Below are positions 40,801 through 52,800 of a stretch of DNA of 64,000 nucleotides, one piece after another. The notes under the pieces are model-generated. The model searched no databases. It was not told the DNA's origin and worked only from the letters and a program-made list of their open reading frames with translations. This stretch comes from Rhyzopertha dominica (lineage: Eukaryota > Arthropoda > Insecta > Coleoptera > Bostrichidae), in contig QCXZ01000137.1 in the NCBI GenBank assembly GCA_025024175.1, positions 24,490,001-24,554,000 of the forward strand, read 5' to 3'. Made by a program: the position numbers and the translations under genes. The stretch's first letter is position 1. Each line of letters opens with the position of its first letter.

Positions 40801-43800
40801 CATAGTTCATAATAATAACGTATACTTTCTAATTTGTTCCTGCATTATTGGTAATTTTTATTCCATGAAATACCTATAACAACAACACCACCAAAATGTT
40901 ATATGTAGGTACACGCATATCGGAATGCAGTAACAAAAATATTTATTTTAGGCCGTATTTTTTTAGAACAAAATATATTTAAGTAATGTGTTTCAGATTA
41001 ATTTGTGTCCTAGACTTATTAACGATAATATGCATTACCATTCTATTATTTTAGACAAAGACTTCATGATTTTATAAGAGCTTATATGATTATCTATTCA
41101 AATAAGAATGAAAACATCACGAAACGCGCGACAATGAAGAATTCTGCAACAAGTGCCATTATACCTACGCAATGTAACATGCTTCACAACGTGAGAAAGT
41201 CGATTTTCTAGTCACGCGTTGAATCGCGCTGAAGATATCCGTAATTTTATTCAATAACATACTTGTACTTTCCTCGCTGGACTCATTCACTTTCTAAACA
41301 ACGATGAAAAACGCTGATAAATGCTCCTGACCTTCTTAGTTAGTAGTTAGTAACCTTCAGTGCAAGGTTGTTAAGTAAATAATGGAGGTATAGCCACTGG
41401 TTAATAATTTGTCTTATGCAAATGATACTTTAGCTATGGATATCCTTCATTATCCTTAAGGAGTAACAAAACAGGGTAGTCTAAAATAAAGTAAATGCAT
41501 TTTAACAGTTTTATTTTTTGTGTCCGTGTCAATTATAAATGCAAAAAGCAAGTAGTTCCTACATCTACAACCCAAAGTTTTTGGCAGTTTTCAAATCATT
41601 TTAATATTATATAAACTTTAGTGTTTCAGACTATTCTCGTCAAAAATTACCTTGAATGTGCAGTATTCTAGTTCCAGACAACTGATTAATGAATCTCATA
41701 CGCACACTTGGATTTCGTACCCATTAGATCAATCAAGCTTGTGTAAAAGATTGTTCACCATTACTACTTGTTTGTTATTGAGGAACAAACAGTTCTTTTA
41801 CAAACTACTATATTGCAGGACAGGCCGCAAATAACCCTGTAGTTATACAGTGGCTAAGCTGCCAATTTCAGTAGAAGTGAAGGCTTCTTGAACTCCTTAA
41901 CTGGATTTAACCGGAGAGATGAGAAAAATATTCTGCGAATATGTTAAGAAATCGCTTATTTTACTTCTATTGATGATGGGAGGTTATCCACCGAAAAACC
42001 TACTTATAAATTTTAAAATTATTGTGTTCAAGGTTTTTCTTGTATCATGTAATTATAAAAATCAAACAGTGCTTAGCTCTAGCTCGAATTTTAAAGAATG
42101 TGCATTCTTAAGCAAGCAAGCAGGAATACAAAAGCCAAGATACGATGAAAAGGTAGTATAATAGATTCAATTTGAGCATATTTAATTTAATACTCCAAAG
42201 TTTTAGGCCTTGTTGACTGACAGATGAATGTTATTTCTTCAAATTCTTTTAATATCGCGTTTACGAAATTTCTCGTAATTCTCTAAAATGCCAAACAAAA
42301 CCCAAAAATTTACAAATCCCAACCAAAATTTCTTATAAATGTGATACATAGTCTAAAAGCTTAGGTTGTTACAGGTAACCGTATAGCTATTCAACAGCTA
42401 TTTATATTTTACAATTTACCCTCGTTCCAAGAANATCTTATAGCGTGTGAACATTTAACGTGAGATAACCGAATAATCCATTTAAATACGAAACATGATC
42501 TGCGGTCAATATCTCCGGACATGTAAACATAATTGCTTTGCCAAAACATTTTTTTAAGGTTACATCTTTTAGATTTCAACAATATGCCAATTCTGGCATT
42601 CGTTTTAAGAGTTGTCGTGTTATTAATTATTCTTGAGGTTTCTATTTTGGTTATTATTCTTCCTTATCAGCGTTCGGGGGCTAATTGAAAGACCGGCAGC
42701 TCACTATACTGTATCAGTGGCGGCTCGTCCGGGTCGGCAGGGTCGGCACTGCCGACCCAGAATTTTGATCGAAGAAATTATTTTTTTTTCGTATTTTTAT
42801 GTATATTTTGTTTTATTATGTTCAGATATCTTGAAACAGTTGGAGCGTATTTTTTTACATTACCATCAAATTAATAACTAGCTAAAATCACATTTTTACG
42901 GGTTATTCCGAAAAATTTACGCTACTCGGCAACCGTGACTGGGCCGTGTATGTGTCATCCAAGCCCGTGATCCAAGCGCTGGGTCGGCAGACCGCATCGT
43001 ATAAGGAAGCAATAGCATCGTTTTCCTATGAGCTGAACAAAGACGCAACCCTGCGCGCATATTGAATCCTGATGCGAAAATCGAGACTGCAATGCTTGGG
43101 GCCGGCAGACAGCATAAAACGTTAAAACGGACTTCATCATTTATTTCAATTATTTCAATTTTTTAATCAACCAATTATAGTTCTGTTTTCTACTGAGTAT
43201 TCCAAATTATCTGATTGACACCCTTTACATGCTTACAGTTTTTTTATAATCATAATTTAATTTTACGTATATGTTTTTATTGAAGTTAATAAAGGAGGCC
43301 CGGCATTCATAATCGTCGGATTCCGAAAATTAATTTTGACATGTACATTGAACAACAATTATATATATAGTTCAATACTGAAATCACGAAAAACTACCCG
43401 AATGTTCTACGAAATTTTTCATTTTCCCAAGATTATTGTAAGAGCTATCCTCTTAAATAAACAATTTTAAGCAGATACCTTCAAACATTTAACAGAATTA
43501 AATAAATACATGTTATAAATTTAGTCAATCTGAAATCATTGAAGAATTTCACACAAAAAGAAAATAACAAAATAAGTAAGCGCCAATACCCATATAATTG
43601 CTTAATGCTGTCTGCCGGACTTCCGAATACATCTTCGGGATTAGGTCGACATATATCGATACTTCTCCTTTCCGGTGCAGTACAGGTGCACGCCTAACGT
43701 TGAAATTATGTAGCTAGTTGCCAGATTAGGCTATTTGTTACCAAATGAACTATCTTTTTAACTTGCGGCGACATGAAAATTTACAGAAGTAGCAAGTAAT

Positions 43801-46800
43801 AAACAACAACAACTACGAGTATATACAAAATTGTTTACTAATTTATAAATAAATAATATTGACTAACTAGAGTGGACCAAAGTTTTTACTGCCGACCCAA
43901 TAGAATTTGTCACCAGCCGCCACTGTACTGTATGTACCCCACGCCTTTAAATTAGCTTTTGTGAGGTTAAGAGAAAGATTTACTTTAATAGTCCAGCCAC
44001 AATCTAAACCTTAAAAGAAAGATTCGGCGGTTAACGCATAACATCAATTACTCAAGAGATGTTTAGACATGTCAGGCAGATTTCCTCCATGGAATTATTA
44101 CTATCAAGAAACGGTTGAAAATCAATTTTATTTGCTTTTTTGGGTGATTTTCTTAGCCGTAATTAATTTGTTTTAAGGAATCGCCGAAAAATTCTAAAAT
44201 TTTTGTTTTTATCTTTCAGTTGATTTTATTTTATTGATACGATCTATTTCTATTCATATGTATTACATAATTATTAAATCAATCAAAACATTTTTTAATT
44301 GTGAATATCAGTTAACCATACAAACAATTTACTGTTTAAAAAAACTATGCTTTATTATTTTGTTTAAGCGCAAATACTACTGAAACAGTTGATTAATCCG
44401 CTAAAACCATTCTTGTTAGCTTGAGGGGGCAAGAGTGGCACTGTCCACTCTGGAAGAAAGAAATATCCGCTTCAAGAACTCACTGTTTTTTCTATCATAG
44501 ACAATAAAATATTTAAAAACCGGCAAATATGTAAATAACTTCATAAAAGTGATGCCTATTGTTAATGCTTTTATAAACAATGACTCTTATGTATCAAATT
44601 AACAATTTTCTTTTGTTTTGTTACATAAACGAGAATAAGTCCCCGCCCCCCTTAAAATTTTGGTTATCCACTCTGAATTCTGAAATCTAAACCTGCTACC
44701 GACCTAACCAAAATTGACGCGGTTTGAACGTTTGAATTTGAACCAGTCACATCCTCTGATCACGTGCTCTGAATTCCCGATATACCTCACCTGCATATAT
44801 CCAAGCCAACAAAACGAACTTATGCCTATATAAAGTGCAGTTAATTTAAACGTCTTTGGTGTTACGATCTGATACCAATCATCAGTGGCGTACTAGCATG
44901 TATCCAGGGTATCTAACTAGTAGCTAACAAAGGCTAGGAACACTGGAAGCGTGCAGTGAATACAATTTTGTTATACTATCATGTGGAAGCTGTTTTTTTA
45001 ACCCCATCGTTTACACCTATAAGCTACACAGAAAATCATGTTGGATAACTGCTTTTATTTGGGCAAAATCTGTGGTTGACACGTTTTGTCAGGCACCAAT
45101 GATTTGACAACTGTTTCGTTTTCGGTAACACAGTTCTTCCTCTTTTCCTCAATATATTTTCGATGTTTTGGTCTCAGATTTTCGAAGACCTCCCTTTTCT
45201 TCTTTGCTCCGCAATCCCACCTTCCCGGATCTATCATCCCTCATTCTTAGCATAGTTCATACCACCTGTTGTCTCATTTCTATGACGTCTACCACATAAT
45301 TTACCTTGAACTCGCTTCTAATTTGATCGCTTCTTATTCTATCCATTATATTCCATTTCCTTCACTCTTCGCCAGTACTTTAATTCTGAGATCAATAAAT
45401 ATACCTAAATAGCTTAATTCTAATTAATTCTATTAGTTATTGTATACAGGCATACGAGACGTAGGATATTCAGCCAGGAAAATATAGTTACGTATGAATT
45501 ATGATTCTATTTCTGTTACAAAACACGAGATATGAAAGTACTTATCACTGGTATTTTGAGTTATTAATATTATTTGCTAGTAGTTATAGGAAAATTAGAT
45601 TAGTACCGTTATTCCAAATGCTAATATCCCAAAATTATTAATTGTTGTTTTATTAAAATACACAAAAAATGACCATATGTACTTTATTAAAAGTTGTGAG
45701 TCCCCCCTGTCCAAAAAAGGCACCCTAAGCTTGAGCTTGATTAGGTACCGTATTCACATGCCTTTGAATTACGGGTCATAATGAATGGAAACAGCAAATC
45801 TTTCTGAAACTGATAATGTTTATCGTTACCGTAAAAGAATTTTAAGAAATATAATCTACTCGTATGTGTATTTCTTGGAAGTGACATATATATAAACGTT
45901 TAGAACAATAAGTATTTTAAAGCTACCATAATTATTTCTACTTTTTTACACTTAAAGATTAACCTTCATATACCGATTAATAATAATAAACTCAATACTT
46001 TTAGTCTCTCAAAAAATGCTGAAAGTGAAGCAACCTACCTCTAAAGAATTAGATACCGTTTGATGAAATAGCTTCCTTCAATTAAGTTTTTTGATATTTA
46101 TGAAATATTTTTATTAATAGAACTGTGACTGTATCGCCACTCATCGGCAATCCGCTATCAAAATAGATNTCATTATATCCTTCAGCAAAAGCTTTTTTAA
46201 TAATCAAACAGCTGGGAATCAGNAACCGTGTACTGTTTGCTTACCGTATTCGCGGATTTCATCTCATTCAGTTTTTTCTTTTTTTAGATACTATCCAGTG
46301 TTGATGCCCATTGCGTGTTTCTTCCTGCCTGCTGTCGTTCCATGGTACTTCTGGGGCGAAGACTGGTGGGTTTCGTGGTATACTGCGATCATCTTGAGAT
46401 ATACTCTAACTTTAAATGGTACTTGGCTGGTTAACAGTGCAGCCCACATGTACGGAACGAAGCCATATGACAAGTAAGTAGATGTAATTCGTCAAGCGCA
46501 CTCCAGTCTATCAGAACAATTGACAAACTAGATTTATGCTTATGTCCTACAGATGATGTGCCCAAAAACATTGAATAGGCATTTGTGACCTATAACCCAT
46601 AAACTAAGTGGAAGGTTGATAACTCCAACAAACATTATCCTCTACTTGAAATAAAGCGATTAATTTTAAAAGCACTACTATACTTCTTTAGCATATTTGT
46701 ATTGTAATACTTCATCGCATAACCATTTATAATTAGTGTTGCTCATACTGGCATTGCATTACACTATAATAGTGCTGAAGACGCGTAATGCTCCGCAAAC

Positions 46801-49800
46801 AGTTGCTTCAGTTCATTGTATTGTTGTATTTGTAAATAATTATTAACCCTTTCACATATTTATTTCGAGCAACATACTTTAATCAGACATAACCTTAAGT
46901 TATGCTCCTATTAACATTAAGAAGCATACTTTCTTATAATGTTAATTAATAAACCGTTATTGGGGAAGAAAAGTACATAAAATTATCAAAATTTGAATAA
47001 AAACTGCAGTCCGCTTACTTAATTTTGCGTTTATCCCATTCATAAAGCAAACGTCTTCAGTGATTTGGGTAGATCCTATGTTCTATATTTAAAAAAATTA
47101 CGTCAAAGGAAAACAATAATTAGCACCAGTTATACAAATACGATCTAATATCTATCTATCTAATATATTGCTTACAAATAAGATAATTTTCATTTTGAGT
47201 GATCTATATTAATATTGCAAAAAATGTCATATACCACTATAACGAAACCATGAAAAAACTTCCATGCCGTTAAATAATGAAAAAACTACTAAATGAACAC
47301 GGTAGTTAAACTTTTAAATCAAATTAGTTTATATTTCCGCAGAGAATGCCAAATCTAGGGTTCAAGAACTCTTGCCAAAACTATAAGCTATCTTCAACAG
47401 TAGTTTGATTTCCTCAGCACACTAATTTCATGTTCATGTCATCTACGTTTTTCACCTCTCAAGAATATCTCTTACCCATATATTTCATTAAAACGCAGTC
47501 ATAATAAATTTTTTTACCCTTTTTTTATTCAGCGTTTTATTGTCTACTACATCTACATCTACTATTGTTTTGTCAATGCGATACTGTACCTCTGTATCGA
47601 AAGTTACCATGTATGACCACTTTAAACACAAGTCGTTTTGTTTATTATCATTCAATATAATGCATTTGATAACTTTTATTTTTATCTTAATAGTGCAACT
47701 GTTGTTTCATATTAGTTTTAATATTTACATGTTTGCTTAAAAAAGCTTTAACCCTTTGTCATCCCGTCTACTTATTTTGAACTAGGGCTTAAAATTTAAC
47801 CGCATCGTCGGATATTGGAAATCATAACTTAGCCTTTAACAAAATCTACTCTGCAATCGTTCTGCTTCAAAATAGCTTAGAATTCTATGCATTCATATTG
47901 CCTATATAGGGCATATCATAATGTTTAGGTAATTGTGAAGAATCTATTTTGCAATTAACTATACTTCATGTAGACTGATACTTCCAGACCTGTTTACTTG
48001 TTTTCTTCAAAAGATTGTGCAGATCATCTTCTGAATATTTAAAACTTGCCAGTTTGTATTACATCTGAAAACGAAGCGCAGTTACTTACACGATTTTTGC
48101 CATAAATTCAACTTTTGTCAAAATCCGCTAAACAACCCATCTTACTTATATTTGCCTGACATTTCTTTTCTATAAATAATTCGACATGACCACATATTTA
48201 TAACAAGGCATACACAATATAAGTTTGTTTAAATTTTGCTCAAGTGGATGAAAGAAACTTAATTTTCTTTCTTGTGTGTTTTAAATAAATTTTACGAAAT
48301 AGGTTTCGGTACACACTTTAAGTAGTATGTAGTACTCTGTGTGAGTATCACCGGGTATCGGTTCTAACTAAAATACCCTTAATCGTAAAGAAATCCGCTA
48401 AAAGGTAATTAAAGTGCATATGCTTAATTACCATCTAGGTCCCCAAACCTTATACATTAAAGTCATGTAAAACACTCTTAAGACCTACTGGACAGATCTG
48501 AGTACCTACTCACTACATAACAACATAATTGTCTCTTTTTGATAAGGATGTGTATAAGCGCATATTGGTCCATTATAATTTATCAAGATTTTATGGTAAC
48601 ATCTAATATATTTTACGTTTATTTTCTACAGACAGGAGGACAAATATAAATGAAAAGCGTTAGACTATCTGATATAGTTACTTTCTGTTAAGTTGGTGTG
48701 TTGTGAGTTCAGACACACACCTTTCTTAATTTGTTATTTGTTAAGTATGTACATATTTAGAACTAATACAAAATGATTAATAAAGGAATTTCAAACGTAA
48801 ATCTTTTACACAGACTATTCCACTTAAACTATTTGCATTTCTGCAGGCAAAAGGAATGTTTATATTACTTAACATACTCAAATGTGAAAAAATTACTTTT
48901 CATTGTCATTACTACGTAGTTACTAACCAAATTTTTCAAAAATTATTGGCAGTTGGTGTTTGTAAACATGCAAACAACTAAAAGTGAATAATATATATTC
49001 AATGTGTTACTTTCATTATTTAAGAAACGTCAGCATTCCTGCTATATGTAGTAATCTTTGCTAAACATAATATGATAATTATGTAGATGTGAGAAATTCC
49101 AACTTTTACAATTGTGCAATAGACCTGTCGAAGAAGGCTTTGCTTGCAGGAAACGCAATCCACATTTCTTGGTAAAAATGTGTTATTGATAAAATCATGT
49201 GTGCTTTATTTGTACAATAAAATTTGTAAAATTTGTGAAAAAGTTATTCACTCAACATGGTCAGATATTTCTCTTTAAATGGGAGTATGCTTGATCTGTC
49301 CTTTACATCTTGTATGCTAGTAAAGGTCCTTGTTTTTCAGTTTGTACTAACAGTATTCCAGAAGGTGCCTATCCCTGGAAAACTTGTAGTAAGAAAAAGT
49401 AACTCGCTAAGAATATTATCAGTTGAGAAAGGGAAACTTCAATAATTGCGTCACTTTAGTAAAACAAATATTTTAAGGGAATCTACTCTAAATTACCTGC
49501 TTACAATCAGATACGTAAGCCTCCAAAAATTAACATCTCCAAACCTAAATTATTTTTATGATTACTTACTGATTTTTGTCAATGATAAAGGTAAATCGTT
49601 TACGAAATGTTAATAATTACTTTCATAAATTATTTCAATAGAATTCCGCTCCACTTTATTTCAAATCAAAAGAGTTACGCTTTGACAGATGTTTCCACTC
49701 TTCAACTCAGCCGTGTTATATAATTAAGAGACACTGTTAAGGGCATAATGCTAAGCAATAAAAAATAGAAAAAATGTCAGACAAATTCCTTATGGAGTAC

Positions 49801-52800
49801 TCACTATATACGAATGATTAAAATATTTGTTACTAACAACAATAGACAACTGCAGGCAATAATGCATCAGCATCCATCATCCGCGTCGGTGAAACCTGAA
49901 AGGTGAAACAAACGACGTGATCCACTCCTGGTGGAAATTAACATTCTATATTACGGAATAGCTATTTATCCTGAGAAAGTTCCGCAGTTATAAAAATCAT
50001 AACCACTTCACTTTCCGAGCGACCAGGCGAAAGTGGACGGCGGAAGTTTTATGAAAATCCTGATTGCCAAGGAAACTTGTTATACATTGAACTTGAGACA
50101 TCAACCTACATTGCTTGGCTCGTTCATTGCAAAGGTCAACGGTGAAGATTTGTTCTATTTGCTGGATTGTTGTCTAGCAAGTTTAACTGAATGTGTGTCT
50201 TTTTGTTTTACATTCACGAAGAAATATGAGTTGTATTTACGATGCAAGGTACCGGAGCATTGCACCTTTTAGCACTGTATGTCATCATAGCCTTTTGAAT
50301 TACTTTTAAATTCACTACCGACTCTTCTGAGTCTTTTCTATTTTAAATAGCAACTGGGGTCATGTTACACTTCATTTTAAAGACGTTTTCATTCTTCACG
50401 GCGAGCATCCGTTAGAAAATTGAATGTAAACAATCCGTCCTAAAGTTATGAGGATTTTAATCTAAATGATGGAAGTATGCGGTACGCGTGTCCCTCACAC
50501 TTGTTTTGGGCCCAGTTGATAAAACGACGCACAACCTAATCTGTCCATTGGCCGATATCAGTTGTCCGAGTCAGTTATCAGGACAGCTCCATTGCGCTTT
50601 GATACTTTTCCTTGTTGTATAGTCCTCACTTGGTCTGTAACTTTCGGACTTTGGATGGAGCTCCTCGGTAGTGTAATGGCATTGCTTGCCAGAGTACCAA
50701 TCTGGGGATCTCGAGTATGAGTCCTAATCAAGGCGAGCAAAACCTTTTCAGCTCTGTTTCCCGATCATCTAATATGATAAAATTATTTTGGCACAAATAA
50801 TTAAAAACCTTCAAAGATTTCGTATAAGGTGGACTTGCGATACATCACGCAGTTCTTCTAGAAGATCATTTGCATTATATATGATCAATTTTCTATAGAT
50901 AGTATTGTCTGAACCGTAGCACTATAATTTTTATAGTTTTGTTTTCTGTATCCTATTTGAAATCTATTCTACTCTATTAAGGGTTCATCGGCAGGTTCTT
51001 TATGGTCAAAGAGACAATTTTTTATCCTGATAGAATCTTTTGTACTTCAAAATTTATAATTTCACTAGCAGCAATTTTCATCTGACTTTTAACTCTTTGG
51101 AAGGTTTCTGGTAAGATTCTTACGCAATCTGGAGCGATAGCCCCCACATTTCAAATAAATATTATTTCTGCGTATGAACTTGTAATTATTAATATTTTTG
51201 CTAACCCTTTTGTTTTAACTATGATTTCTACATTTCTGCTAAAGTCTTCTATTATTTGGATAATTAGAGTTAATTATGTAACATATTTTTTAGGATATTC
51301 TGTACAATAGAAGAAAGTTGTTGTTTCTATAGAAGACTGTGCATCCTTAACAAGATAACAAGTAGGTTTAAAGAATGACATGCGCAGGGAATATGTAACG
51401 TTTGATATGTTTTTCAAGTATCCTGTTTTATACTGCCTTTCTGACGTCTTCTCACAGCTTTGTCTCTAACTTAAAATCTAACTTTTACAAATTATCAAAA
51501 TATGTTATGTCAAACCCTCTCCGCCGGTTGAATCACTAAAATGAAACAGTAAGTACCAAAACCCTTAGGCAAAGATTTGAAATAAGTCATAAATTGCATA
51601 CATCTGAATGACATAAACCAATATGGCAAAGCTTAGCGTAGACCTTTAATTATTGAATGGTTTAAATGCTATTTTGATTTCACTACTTATAACTCCTCTT
51701 TACAATGGCGCCTGATATGCCCCCCTTTCTGTATCACAGCACGACACGGCCCTGCAGTGTCTTCTTAAATTTTACGATTTCTTTAATTATAATTTGCACT
51801 AAATTACTTTATAATCATCTAACCTGAACTCTTCGTACACATCTATCTAAATAGATCAGCTATTTTGAGTCTTTAAGTATATAGTTGTAACTACACTTCT
51901 ATCNTAANCAAATTAGCTACAACTTGTTCAACAACACGGTCTGCATCTTTCCTTACAGGACTAGTATNAGTGTTTCCATTANCCCAATATCGCATGTCAA
52001 ACACTCCTTAATGACAAACCGTAATTTCCTGTTAGTTGTTTGATCTTCTTAGTTCTGGATTAACAAGGTGTGGCACGTTCCTTAGAACATGAGTTTATTG
52101 TGATTCTGTTATAACTTGTTGTAGGTGTGGATTTACTTTACACGTAAATACATTCATTTACAAGATGTTAAGTGCTCGTGTTGACAGCAGATATTGAATT
52201 ATGAAGGCATTTGTGTATAAACAAATGTTCTGTTTGTTGCGGTTTCATAATAATTGTTTTTATAGCGTGAAGTTTGTCCAAAAGAATTATTCGGTTTAAT
52301 AAATCCAACTGGACAATAATATGAAAAAAATATGCTTGTAAAACAACAACGTGAGTCTGTAAAATGATTCATTAAACCTAATTATTTTTATGGAAGACTA
52401 ATTAGAATAAAATCCGGAGGACGAATATCTTGTGATGTAACATTCGAAGTTGACAGTTTCTCACAGTTCTTACCCTTAGTTTTTAAATAGCAAAGAGAGT
52501 TCTACTAATACATACAACTTTTTTCGAGAATTTACTTTTTATTGAAAGCAGTTTGTAAAATTACATCGTTTCAGCTGATTAAATTTAAAAAATAGTTCCA
52601 TCAACCTCTATAATAAAATGCTTGGCACCAAAACATAATTTTTTAACGCAATTTCCTCAAGAATGCCTGTTTAGTTTGAAGAAGCTTCGACTTCAGGTAT
52701 CGCCAAAGGAAACAATCAGCGGTCAGGAGGCAATCTATATAGACTCATCTAACAAGCAACTATTGTGAAGGAAAAATGGATTATTGTTAATACGTTCCAT

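Noticed and set aside
47540..47740. 66-codon open frame in intron 4
   Set aside because: Hydrophobic low-complexity translation without splice or start context.
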